DNA of 34,532 nucleotides from Richelia sp. CSU_2_1 (GCA_012034575.1 JAAUPF010000062.1:1-34532); one strand, 5' to 3'. Positions 26,474 to 34,481 are shown, counted from the first letter of the stretch. Notes: a model not told the origin generated them from the letters alone. Made by a program: numbers and translations.

Positions 26474-27587
26474 AGACTTTGGCTATCAGTTGGGTTTAAT
26501 TGGATTTACTCGACTGTCAAATATCGTGCGACTGCTCCATTTTTCCATCGGCATACATCCGCGTTACGGACTGCGTTTGCTACTTGTAATTATCTCCAGC
26601 CTAATGACACTGCCGTTACGTCTGTGGGAAACGATCGCCTGCGGTAGCCAAATTGCCAAGATTGAAATCGATCGTTCTCCAGTCTTTATTATTGGTTATT
26701 GGCGCAGCGGCACCACCTACCTGCACAATTTAATGACACAGGATAAAACCTTCGGCTATCTATCAATGTATCAAGCAATGGTGCCTGACTTTTCCCTTGT
26801 CGGTCAAAGTTGGTTAAAGCCATTATTATCAAAAATTGTGCCTCTCAAGCGGCCTATGGACAATATGATTTGGCCTGTAGATGCTCCCCAGGAAGAAGAA
26901 TTTCCCCTGGCAAAAATGATGCCTCATGCCTTCTATATTAATTTTTTGTTTCCGCGCAAAACTTTGTATCTGTTTAAAAAGTATGTATTAATGGAGGGGG
27001 CTCCTCAACGGGCGATCGATGAGTTTAAACAGAAGTATTACAAACTGCTGCAAATTGCCACTCTTCATGCAAACGGGAAGCCACTAATTTTGAAAAATCC
27101 CGTTAATACAGCCCGCGTCCGCTTATTGCGAGAAATGTTTCCCCAGGCAAAATTCATTCATATTTATCGTTCTCCTTACGATATATTTGCATCTTGCCAG
27201 CACCTGCATCACACTTTATCAAAACTTACGACTTTACAGACTATTGACTCAGAAAATGCTGATGAAACTGTCCTATCCCTCTACGAAAAAATGATGGGAA
27301 GATTTTTTGTAGACCGAGAATCGATCGACGATCGGCATTTAGTAGAAGTTAGCTTTGAAGACCTAGAAAAAGACCCGCTAACAGAGTTATCTCGGATTTA
27401 TAAAACACTCGATTTAGAAGGTTTCGATCGGGCAGAACCTGCTTTTAAAGCCTACATTGCTTCACAAAAATCCTACAAAAAGAACAACTTTCATCTTGCT
27501 GTAGAAGACTGCAAGCGAGTAGAACAGCGTTGGGCATTTGCTTTTTCTAGCTTAAATTATCCACTTCAAGATCGATCGGATTGTTAG
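26442..27587 (+). CDS. PAPS-dependent sulfotransferase
   Basis: 381 residues. The 5'-phosphosulfate loop is FIIGYWRSGTTYLHNL (residues 82-97, P-loop-like RSGTT). The 3'-phosphate site is Arg243 and Ser251 in IYRSPYDIFASC, with the family's eight-residue spacing. LILKNPVNTARVRLLREMF between them is typical. The family (Sulfotransfer_3 type) transfers sulfate from PAPS to hydroxyls of lipids or sugars. The ATG overlaps the SDR gene by 32 bp. N-terminal hydrophobic stretches (LRLLLVIISSLMTLPLRL) suggest membrane association, fitting a lipid substrate. It is the last plus-strand gene of the cluster and converges on the halogenase-like gene. Confidence 0.92.
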   Translation: MTLEKSFNLPKDFGYQLGLIGFTRLSNIVRLLHFSIGIHPRYGLRLLLVIISSLMTLPLRLWETIACGSQIAKIEIDRSPVFIIGYWRSGTTYLHNLMTQDKTFGYLSMYQAMVPDFSLVGQSWLKPLLSKIVPLKRPMDNMIWPVDAPQEEEFPLAKMMPHAFYINFLFPRKTLYLFKKYVLMEGAPQRAIDEFKQKYYKLLQIATLHANGKPLILKNPVNTARVRLLREMFPQAKFIHIYRSPYDIFASCQHLHHTLSKLTTLQTIDSENADETVLSLYEKMMGRFFVDRESIDDRHLVEVSFEDLEKDPLTELSRIYKTLDLEGFDRAEPAFKAYIASQKSYKKNNFHLAVEDCKRVEQRWAFAFSSLNYPLQDRSDC

Positions 27588-27762
27588 CTTCTATTGTTGG
27601 GATGCGCAAACCACGACAGATTGGGTAATGGTAAAACGTTAAACAACTTCGTTACACACCCGCGAATTTCACTAACCGTTGCTGGATTCCGAAAAATCAA
27701 GCAAGGGGATGTTCGTCTGCTCCGGAATCGGTTGCTAGCGATTGTGTTGCAAATTTTAACTG

Positions 27763-29481
27763 CTATTTATAGCCTTGATGGTCTTGTCGGGCTGCACCTG
27801 CAAAATCGAAATCGAGAGATAATTTAATCGTTTTAAAAGCATCTCGATTTAGATAGCCAAACAGATATTTGCCGATCAACATCCGAACAAATTCTTGCAG
27901 CATCGATCGCAACTGACTGGGGAACAATCGCCATCCACCCAAACTCAACAAACGCCAACGCATCCGCAAACGCCATTGAAAATATCGAGCTAATTGCAAT
28001 GGAACTGTAGAAATCGGTCGATCGAATCGCCGATTTATCAGTCGATCGAAATCTATAGTGCGATCGAAATCTGATTGTTCCACATTACCCAATTTAGCAG
28101 AAACTGCCCGGAATAACTGCGAAGCTGATTCGCTTCCCCGATCCTCTCCTGCCAATAGTTTGGAGAGAATACTAGCCCCCTGCGGATGTGTCAAAAATCC
28201 GTTCCACCATAGCGGTAAAATGGCATTCCACCAAGCATTTAAATTCCAGTAGCGCCGCAAGTGAGCAACAAAAGGATCGTGCATAGTCGCATACTGATCG
28301 GTAATGTCTAGTTGCCGTCTCATCGCAATCTGACGCCACACAAATGAGAGATTAGCAATATCTTGAGGAGTTATGCTGCCAGCCATTTCTCCCTTAATAA
28401 TTTCAGTCACTTGTTGGATCTGGATTGATGTCATTGCAAGCCCCGTACTGTACAATGGGTCTACCATCCGAGCGCTATTTCCGACTAAAAACCAGCCGTT
28501 TTCTGAATAAATTTCATCGGCGCTGTAGAGATAATTGTGATAGGTATGAGTATCTAATACTTCGCCACTGCGAACCATCTCTGCCACTGCTGGATGTTCG
28601 CAATCTACGGCGGATAAAAAATCTTCCATACTCCGCATTGAATGCGAGTATATATCCGGTCGATAGCTAATCCCCACACTAATTAATCTATCACGATCGA
28701 TCGTTTTGAGAGGAATGCACCAAATCCAATTGCCGTGACCCATAAAGTGATGGGTGGATTGCCAGAGATTGTATTCACAAAGGCGTCGCTGGAAAATTTC
28801 TAACTGAGGAAGAAAGGGATCGAAGTTTGCCAATCGGAACCAAAAAGCGCTGCGCTGTCCTTCTTCTGGCGAGGTGTAGGTAGTTACTTTTTTACCAATA
28901 AATCGCTGCTGTCCGCTAGCATCCACAATCCATCGCGAGGCAAGATGAGTTAATTTATCCTCTGTATTTTTGACCGATAATTGATGCCGATCGCCCTTAT
29001 TTCTTACTACAAAATCTTTAGCTTTGCCTGTAACAAACTTGACACCAGATTGAAAGGCGTGCTGGCGAAGATCGCGATCGAAAATCGGGCGGTTGAGTTG
29101 GCGGGAGAAGTAATGCAGGGGTTGTCCGGGGGCATGAACGGAGTAGCGATAGTCGGCAGGATTGTCAATGCGAAGCTTGTGGTAAAATGTCAATCCATTT
29201 TTGAGATCGTGAGTGCGATCGAGGTAGTCTTTAAGACCAATTTCCCAAAAGAAATGAGTGCTGATTTCAGTTAAAGATTCGCCAACATAAGCCCGCTTTT
29301 CCTCTTCAGGTTTGGGGCCAACAACAAGAACCTCTAATTCTGGCAATTTTTGTTTGAGATAAGTTGCCGCCATCAGTCCAGAAATGCTCGATCCAAGAAC
29401 GATAATATCAGCATAAATTAGATCCGATCGATCGGTTTCGATCTTTGAACTAGAATTTTTAGTTTCAGGATTCTTTTGCAT
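27763..29481 (-). CDS. flavin-dependent halogenase-like protein (tryptophan-halogenase family)
   Basis: 572 residues. The FAD-binding start is DIIVLGSSISGLMAATYL (GxGxxG variant GSSISG). VGESLTEIS is the family GEATxP-like segment. Lys94 in THDLKNGLTFY aligns with the halogenases' catalytic Lys. The signature WxWxIP is present as WIWCIP (252-257). GNSARMVDPLYSTGLAM (334-350) is the second FAD site and substrate-side loop. These features favour halogenase over simple monooxygenase, but related family members of unknown chemistry exist. In known enzymes, FADH2 from a separate reductase yields HOCl, which the Lys relays to an electron-rich substrate; none is obvious for a saturated chain, so the substrate here is unclear. 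It is the last of four minus-strand genes. Confidence 0.82.
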   Translation of the reverse strand: MQKNPETKNSSSKIETDRSDLIYADIIVLGSSISGLMAATYLKQKLPELEVLVVGPKPEEEKRAYVGESLTEISTHFFWEIGLKDYLDRTHDLKNGLTFYHKLRIDNPADYRYSVHAPGQPLHYFSRQLNRPIFDRDLRQHAFQSGVKFVTGKAKDFVVRNKGDRHQLSVKNTEDKLTHLASRWIVDASGQQRFIGKKVTTYTSPEEGQRSAFWFRLANFDPFLPQLEIFQRRLCEYNLWQSTHHFMGHGNWIWCIPLKTIDRDRLISVGISYRPDIYSHSMRSMEDFLSAVDCEHPAVAEMVRSGEVLDTHTYHNYLYSADEIYSENGWFLVGNSARMVDPLYSTGLAMTSIQIQQVTEIIKGEMAGSITPQDIANLSFVWRQIAMRRQLDITDQYATMHDPFVAHLRRYWNLNAWWNAILPLWWNGFLTHPQGASILSKLLAGEDRGSESASQLFRAVSAKLGNVEQSDFDRTIDFDRLINRRFDRPISTVPLQLARYFQWRLRMRWRLLSLGGWRLFPSQLRSMLQEFVRMLIGKYLFGYLNRDAFKTIKLSLDFDFAGAARQDHQGYK

Positions 29482-29643
29482 AATCTGTAAAAACTTCTCC
29501 CTATTCTATTATGTCCGATCGATCGTTCTGAGAGCGTATTTTATCAATTTGCAATCTGCTATATAATAGCATTGCCATTGCCAACAAAATTACTCATCTC
29601 TCTCTTCTCTCCCTCTGCGTCCTCTGCGTTCTCTGCGGTTAAA

Positions 29644-30615
29644 TCATTTCCCTAATTCCTGCAAAACTCCCCAATAACTTTCTGCGATCTGGGCTTTTTG
29701 ACCGTAGCTTTCTTGTGCCATCAAACAATCGTGCAATTCCGGCAATTTGTAAAACGGAACCTGGGGATATATATGATGTTCGAGATGGTAGCTAATATTG
29801 CGAGGTACGATAAAAACTCGATCGAACCAGGATGGAACAGTCGTGCGAGTAAGCTGATAGAAATTATCCGGGCGATCGATCGCGCTATGTTCTCCTGCAA
29901 TCCGCAGCAAATTGGTCATTGCAAACCAGGTGCAGAGAGGAATAATCCAGTATAACAGAAATAGTTGACCCCCATTAATGAGAAAAATAATTCCCAAAAC
30001 TGCTGCATAGTAAGAGAGATTTAGCAGTCTGTCAGAGAGCGAACCTTTAGTCAAAATGCGATGGATCGATCGCACCAAATAGACTGCACCAGCGACTCCC
30101 GATACTCGCAGCAACAACCAAATAACTAGCGCTATTTTCTGCTTGGGAAATTGCCATGCAGGAGTTTGTTCGCCTGCGGGGGTATGAGTTCCATATTGGA
30201 TGCGATTGCCATCTTTTTCAGTGCCGATATAGCGATGGTGTAAGAAATGATATTCTCTAAAGTATTGATTGGAAAGCAAAATTGGCCAAGCTAAAAATAC
30301 TTCAGCTACTGCATCATTCCATTTTTTATTGGGGAAAAGTCGGTAGTGGGCAGCGTCGTGTTGCAAGACGGCTAAGGCGTGTTGTCTGGCACCAATAAAC
30401 ATCACTGCGATCGCATATAAAAACGGATTCCAGAATTGATGGCAAAGTGTAATTGCTACGATAATTGCCACCCATTCAGAGGCGATCGCGGTAACTGTTT
30501 TGACAATATCAATTTGTGCCAGATCGCGTATTCGATCGGCAGGAAGGCTAACAGATAACGAACCTGCATAATTGTCACTTGTTTCCGGCAATTTCTGATT
30601 TGTTTCGGATATCAT
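29644..30615 (-). CDS. membrane fatty-acid desaturase/hydroxylase family protein
   Basis: 323 residues with four to six membrane segments. The three diiron His boxes are visible: HDAAH (86-90), HFLHH (123-127) and HLEHH (277-281), with an extra His in GEHSAID (about 243). The layout fits the acyl-lipid desaturase/sterol-hydroxylase superfamily. Introducing a double bond or hydroxyl into an acyl chain is the family chemistry; regiochemistry cannot be inferred. Carotenoid ketolases and hydroxylases share the boxes and are the main alternative. It lies third in the minus-strand set, 96 bp after the alpha/beta hydrolase-side palindrome region, with genes in the order PhyH, hydrolase, desaturase, halogenase-like. 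Confidence 0.88.
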   Translation of the reverse strand: MISETNQKLPETSDNYAGSLSVSLPADRIRDLAQIDIVKTVTAIASEWVAIIVAITLCHQFWNPFLYAIAVMFIGARQHALAVLQHDAAHYRLFPNKKWNDAVAEVFLAWPILLSNQYFREYHFLHHRYIGTEKDGNRIQYGTHTPAGEQTPAWQFPKQKIALVIWLLLRVSGVAGAVYLVRSIHRILTKGSLSDRLLNLSYYAAVLGIIFLINGGQLFLLYWIIPLCTWFAMTNLLRIAGEHSAIDRPDNFYQLTRTTVPSWFDRVFIVPRNISYHLEHHIYPQVPFYKLPELHDCLMAQESYGQKAQIAESYWGVLQELGK

Positions 30616-30644
30616 CTTTCTTCCATCCAGTAAGATTGGTTCGG

Positions 30645-30690
30645 AGTGTGGACTTTAGTCCGCTCCGATCTGCGGACTAAAGTCCACACT
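30645..30690. repeat. 18-bp perfect inverted repeat inside the minus-strand gene set
   Basis: AGTGTGGACTTTAGTCCG (30645-30662) and its exact complement (30673-30690) are separated by 10 bp. Each arm contains the near-palindrome GGACTTTAGTCC. It is the same style as the elements near 9707 and 34269. It lies between the hydrolase stop and the desaturase start and would form a strong hairpin in the mRNA. Confidence 0.75.
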
Positions 30691-30711
30691 ACAAACAGTT
30701 TTTTATTATGG

Positions 30712-32016
30712 TTAATCGAGCGAACATAATATTAATGGCTTGCTCAAAACTTCATTTAATACAGCAGTAAATTGCTCCGGTGCTTCGATCGGGATAAAGT
30801 GACCTGTATCCATAAACTTAAGCTGAATAAATGGCGATTTTGGGAAAAAAGCCTCTACTGGTAATGGTTTGGTGCAGTTGGGAATTAAATCCCCCCAGGC
30901 TTCGTATCCGTCTCCTAAACCCCGACCGTCGGCATAAAATGGCCTCGAAAACATTTTTTCTCCTCCTACGTTGCGAACCAATTTAAATGCCATTCCTGTC
31001 GTTCCATCAAAGCGATCGCGCGGCATGGCAATATCGTGAATTCCCTGCAATAGAATCACGGGAAAAGTATATCTTTTATAAGCTTCTATATTATTAAAAA
31101 TAAACTTCTTGTAATCTTGATTGTGTTGGTATAACCCAGCCCACGCACAGGTAAAAGTACCCGGTTTGCATTGTTTGGGGCCAGTCTTAAACGGATGGGA
31201 AGCTTCTCTAACGGCGGAGTCTAAAAGTCGATCGCACATCGGATATTTAGTGCGTTTCATCTGGCGATCGAGCACAGGCCATCCTGTTTTACCGTAAAGA
31301 ATTCTTACTAAACTGCTAGCATCGCTTTCTAGCAGAGTGGTTAACAATTTTGCCCCCCGTTTTCTGCGCAGAAATTGACCTTGAGGAATGGACGATCGAA
31401 AGTGACCGATTAACGGTTGCTGACATCGAATGTACCGGATAATCGAATCGCTATATTGTCCTGCCAAAAGGTCGCCAATAATAGTTCCCAAATCCAGAGT
31501 TACTAAATTAAACTTCTCGATTCCTAAAGCAGTTATTGCTGCGGCAATTTCCTCAGCTTGCAGGGCAATCGAATAGTCTCCCCCCGGATCGTTAATCTCA
31601 GGAAATAAGTTCTGAGGATAATTCATTGAAGATTGACCGCATCCTTTTAAATCGAAGGCAACTACATGATAGCGACTGGCAAGAAATTCAAGGGTATGCT
31701 GCCACAATTTCCAGCTATCCATAAACCCATGCAGAAAAACAACGCATTCGTCCTCTGTATTTAAAGATTGAACGTAATGGAAAGTGACATCGGTTGTTTT
31801 ACCGCTCAAAGTTTTTTCGATGCCGATAAATCTATGTACTAGAGAACCCTCTAACTGACCTTCATAATTGGCGATCGCATCTATCGATTTTGTTTTTTTC
31901 CAACTTAGCAACCACCGGGTAATAAAATACAAAAATGCGATGGCAAAAAGTCCTGCATTAGAGATAGCAGAAGTATTTCGCTTTGACGTTATTTTTGTGT
32001 CGATCGTGTCAGTCAT
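30712..32016 (-). CDS. alpha/beta hydrolase with Asp nucleophile (epoxide hydrolase/dehalogenase-like), N-terminally anchored
   Basis: 434 residues. A hydrophobic helix at about 21-39 (AGLFAIAFLYFITRWLLSW) suggests a membrane anchor. The hydrolase core begins FLHGFMDSWKLW (oxyanion HG at 96-97) and DLKGCGQSS. The nucleophile elbow is LVTLDLGTIIGD: the nucleophile position is Asp175, as in epoxide hydrolases and haloalkane dehalogenases, not Ser. Likely partners are Asp328 (GIHDIAMP) and His406 (DTGHFIPIEAP). The cap region is long. In OleABCD hydrocarbon pathways an Asp-nucleophile hydrolase (OleB) works with an OleA condensing enzyme and an OleD SDR; both protein types occur in this cluster, though OleC is missing. 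The substrate is unknown: an epoxide, beta-lactone or halocarbon. Confidence 0.82.
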   Translation of the reverse strand: MTDTIDTKITSKRNTSAISNAGLFAIAFLYFITRWLLSWKKTKSIDAIANYEGQLEGSLVHRFIGIEKTLSGKTTDVTFHYVQSLNTEDECVVFLHGFMDSWKLWQHTLEFLASRYHVVAFDLKGCGQSSMNYPQNLFPEINDPGGDYSIALQAEEIAAAITALGIEKFNLVTLDLGTIIGDLLAGQYSDSIIRYIRCQQPLIGHFRSSIPQGQFLRRKRGAKLLTTLLESDASSLVRILYGKTGWPVLDRQMKRTKYPMCDRLLDSAVREASHPFKTGPKQCKPGTFTCAWAGLYQHNQDYKKFIFNNIEAYKRYTFPVILLQGIHDIAMPRDRFDGTTGMAFKLVRNVGGEKMFSRPFYADGRGLGDGYEAWGDLIPNCTKPLPVEAFFPKSPFIQLKFMDTGHFIPIEAPEQFTAVLNEVLSKPLILCSLD

Positions 32017-32040
32017 TGTCCAAAAATATTAGCGTTTTTT

Positions 32041-32126
32041 GTAGGTTGGGTTGAGGTAAGAACCCTCCGTTTCACTCTGCCTAACACTGTTAGGAATGTT
32101 GGGTTTCGTGCCTCAACCCAACCTAC
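32041..32126. repeat. GTAGGTTGGGTTGAGG palindromic repeat
   Basis: GTAGGTTGGGTTGAGG (32041-32056) and CCTCAACCCAACCTAC (32111-32126) are perfect 16-bp inverted ends, with AAGAACCC/GGGTTTCGT inner arms. This is a common cyanobacterial intergenic repeat type; a partial copy lies at 17867. It sits between the PhyH-like and hydrolase genes. Confidence 0.8.
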
Positions 32127-32153
32127 GTTATTGTCAGTCATTGTGCGAAAATA

Positions 32154-33353
32154 TTAGACTTTGACAGGTTCGATCGATTCACCGGCAGGAACATCTTTTA
32201 ACCTTTGATTGCAGCCAAAGCGATCTTCGCCTCTAATCGGAACTGTTTGCCAGCGATCGAGACAAATATCTTTCACTCCAACCACTTTATACATATGTCC
32301 TTCTTTCAACATTTTGTCAGTGTAAAGGCGGGTATCCGGTCGCACAATTCGTCCATTTACAGCCCAACGCCCTTCTGCTGTTTGATTGCCTAAAGAACCG
32401 TGCAGCGATCGTTCGCTGAAGATAAAAAATTGTCCTGCTTTCATTTCAATAGGCATGACATCTTCTGAATTAACTTGAAGGTCAACTTCAATTTTTGCCG
32501 TACCAAAACGCTTGCTACCATCATCCGATTTTTGAGTATCGTAAGGTTTCGAGATTTTAAGAGGCGCAATTTGCTTGTTTGTTCCTTTGACTACTACCAT
32601 ACATCCGTTTTCTTTCGTCGCATCTGTCAAAGCTATCCAGCAAGTTAATTGAAATAATTCATTGAGATTGGGGGGATAAACTACTGGTTCTTTCAAGTTA
32701 TCTAAAAGGTAGGTACTGGCTTGATGCAAAGGAGTTCCTTCTTCACTCGGTGCTTTGGGGAAAAACTGAGTTCGCCACAGCAACAAATCCGGTCCTAAAA
32801 GTTGGGCGCATCTTTCTGTGAGGGCAGGATGTTTGAACAAGTCAAGCAATTGAGAATCATCTAAATGGCGATCGCGATAATTCATTGCCAAATAACTGGT
32901 ATCGTAATTACTTCTAATGCGATCTTGAGACGTTGCTCGGTCTTTTGCTTCAATAACGTAAGCATTTTGAGAATAAGGGTAGACGGTCGATTCTGTTTCT
33001 AACATCTCAACCAGATGAGATTTAATCCCTTCTGCTACCTCTGGTGCGACAATTGTAAAGGGGCCGATATAGCCATTTTGATAGAAAAATTGAATATCTG
33101 CTTCAGTCAGTTGATAGGCTGGATCGACTGCGGTTTTTGGTTGGTAGGATATCGGTTGTTGGAGTTGGCAAGGAATATCGACATATACCTTTTTACCGCG
33201 AGATTTTAAGACCGTCGAGTACATCTCATCCGTCCATCCTAGAGGTAATTTATTCAAGACTTTACGGGGAATGATGCGCTGGATAAACTTAATTTTGACG
33301 AGCATCCAAGAAATCGCGATCGTCAGTGTCAGCAAAAACTTGTTGCGGAGCAT
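32154..33353 (-). CDS. PhyH-family Fe(II)/2-oxoglutarate enzyme with HxA site: putative radical halogenase
   Basis: 399 residues. An N-terminal hydrophobic segment (LLTLTIAISWMLV) may anchor it. The PhyH core is intact: LTEADIQFFYQNGYIGPFTI, LLWRTQFFPKAPS, CWIALTDATKENGCMVVVKG, MKAGQFFIFSERSLHGSLGN and RWAVNGRIVRP. In hydroxylases of this family the iron is held by HxD...H. Here the first motif is His210-Gln211-Ala212 (TPLHQAST; the GCC Ala codon was checked on the complementary strand), while His318 and the 2OG-binding Arg329, 11 residues later, are kept. Asp-to-Ala or Gly at this position opens a halide site and defines Fe/2OG halogenases such as SyrB2 and cyanobacterial BarB1. Radical chlorination of an unactivated carbon is therefore the leading hypothesis. 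An inactive enzyme is the alternative. It is first in the minus-strand set. Confidence 0.85.
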   Translation of the reverse strand: MLRNKFLLTLTIAISWMLVKIKFIQRIIPRKVLNKLPLGWTDEMYSTVLKSRGKKVYVDIPCQLQQPISYQPKTAVDPAYQLTEADIQFFYQNGYIGPFTIVAPEVAEGIKSHLVEMLETESTVYPYSQNAYVIEAKDRATSQDRIRSNYDTSYLAMNYRDRHLDDSQLLDLFKHPALTERCAQLLGPDLLLWRTQFFPKAPSEEGTPLHQASTYLLDNLKEPVVYPPNLNELFQLTCWIALTDATKENGCMVVVKGTNKQIAPLKISKPYDTQKSDDGSKRFGTAKIEVDLQVNSEDVMPIEMKAGQFFIFSERSLHGSLGNQTAEGRWAVNGRIVRPDTRLYTDKMLKEGHMYKVVGVKDICLDRWQTVPIRGEDRFGCNQRLKDVPAGESIEPVKV

Positions 33354-33471
33354 AGGCTTGTCCTTAATTTAGAAATTCGCAAGCTCAAGCTAGCTGTCGA
33401 TCGCCAGCTCTGTCAAGGTGCGATCGACCTGCTTGCGCGATCGCAGTCATTAAGAATTAGGAATAGATATT

Positions 33472-33639
33472 ATGTATTGTGAAGGGCGATCGAGCGCAGC
33501 AGATTTATCGATCGTCCCCGTCGCTGCCTTTATCGATCTTACCGAAAAACAGCGTCAAGGACTTGCCACTGAAGTCCTGACTCCTGCTGGTTCAATTGAC
33601 CTGTTAACGACTTCTCAACTAATCGAAATAAAGCATTGA
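33472..33639 (+). pseudogene. truncated PD-(D/E)xK nuclease-like fragment
   Basis: A 55-residue frame has DLTEKQRQGLATEVLTPAGS then IDLLTTSQLIEIKH and stops immediately after. TPAGSIDLLT..IEIK resembles the core of a restriction-fold nuclease domain of cyanobacterial proteins (acidic residue, then ExK). The rest of the domain is missing, so it is probably a remnant. The surrounding 33354-33951 spacer has no other convincing gene. A further 30-residue plus-strand frame (MPILRTPQLVDALFERESEV, 33741-33839) looks protein-like but cannot be named. Confidence 0.4.
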
Positions 33640-33951
33640 TGTACGAGCGTCAGGTGCTGAAGATATCTGCTGTCCATTAATAGTTAGTTATGACCGGATT
33701 TTGAAGTTCGATCGGTGCCGCGCGTCGGATTCATACCGTTGATGCCAATTTTGAGAACACCACAACTGGTTGATGCACTCTTCGAGCGAGAATCAGAGGT
33801 ATTTTTATTGACTTTTACCTCATTCGATCGAATGAATTGAGCCATCCAGTCCTGAATATTACGACATGGGATACAGTTGACAACTCTCAACTCTTCCTTC
33901 TGCCTTCTTAGTGCAGTACAATCGATAGGTATTGCATAGAAGGAAATTCCC

Positions 33952-34236
33952 ATGTCAGAACAATTTTCCACTGAAATTAGCGATCGCATCTGCACTCACA
34001 TGAACGAAGACCATGCTAATGCTGTCGTGCTTTACGCTCAAATATTTGGCGGTCAACCCAATGCAGAATCAGCTCAAATGCTGTCTATTGATGCGAACGG
34101 CATGGATTTAACCGCTCAAATCCACGGCGAAACTTTACCTGTCAGAGTCAAGTTCGATCGACCTTTGAAAGACGCTGAAGATGCTCACCATACTCTCATT
34201 GAGATGGTGAAACAAGCCCGAAAAGTTGCTAAGTAG
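33952..34236 (+). CDS. DUF2470 domain protein
   Basis: 94 residues, a single DUF2470 domain: ISDRICTHMNEDHANAVVLY, then MLSIDANGMDLTAQIHG and RVKFDRPLKDAEDAHHTLIE. The HMNEDHxxA motif and the GMDL segment are diagnostic. DUF2470 is the C-terminal domain of HugZ-like heme oxygenase/PNPOx-related proteins; alone, it may bind heme or act in tetrapyrrole regulation (inference). GAAGGAAA precedes the ATG. No operon partner is visible. Confidence 0.92.
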   Translation: MSEQFSTEISDRICTHMNEDHANAVVLYAQIFGGQPNAESAQMLSIDANGMDLTAQIHGETLPVRVKFDRPLKDAEDAHHTLIEMVKQARKVAK

Positions 34237-34268
34237 CCAACTGTCTCCGATTCTGTTATAGTTTAAAT

Positions 34269-34320
34269 GTTAGTAGTCAGGATTAAAGTCCTTAAAAAGA
34301 GTGAAATCCTTACTACTAAC
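34269..34320. repeat. imperfect palindromic repeat
   Basis: GTTAGTAGTCAGGATT (34269-34284) pairs with AATCCTTACTACTAAC (34305-34320) with one or two mismatches. GGATTAAAGTCC in the middle is of the same family as the element at 30645. It lies 33 bp after the DUF2470 stop and could serve as its terminator. Confidence 0.6.
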
Positions 34321-34481
34321 AGTATTTTTATACAACAGGACTTGCGCGCCCTAACTCAAGAAGGCGGGGTTTTTGCCGAGCGTGCGGGTCGCAACGAAGT
34401 ATGCTGGTAAAAAGCCGATTTTTAAACCTCATGCGTAAATCCTATAAAAGTTAGAACGGGTATCTACAATATCAAATAAAA

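Noticed and set aside
27594..27827. A 77-residue plus-strand ORF between the sulfotransferase and the halogenase-like gene.
   Set aside because: Half overlaps the halogenase 3' end in antisense. The remainder has no ribosome-binding site or recognisable motif. A short inverted GATTCCG/CGGAATC pair is there but without a T-tract, so no terminator is called either.
32857..32874. An H-x-D motif in the PhyH-like protein (His163-Leu-Asp165, RHLDD) that might be the real iron site.
   Set aside because: It lies about 47 residues before the conserved FFPKAPS..TPLHQA block and 155 residues from His318. The HQA site sits exactly where the family HQD occurs, so RHLDD is most likely a helix outside the site.
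33684..33995. A 103-residue minus-strand ORF overlapping the DUF2470 start.
   Set aside because: It covers the DUF2470 start and ribosome-binding site in antisense, and its composition is irregular.
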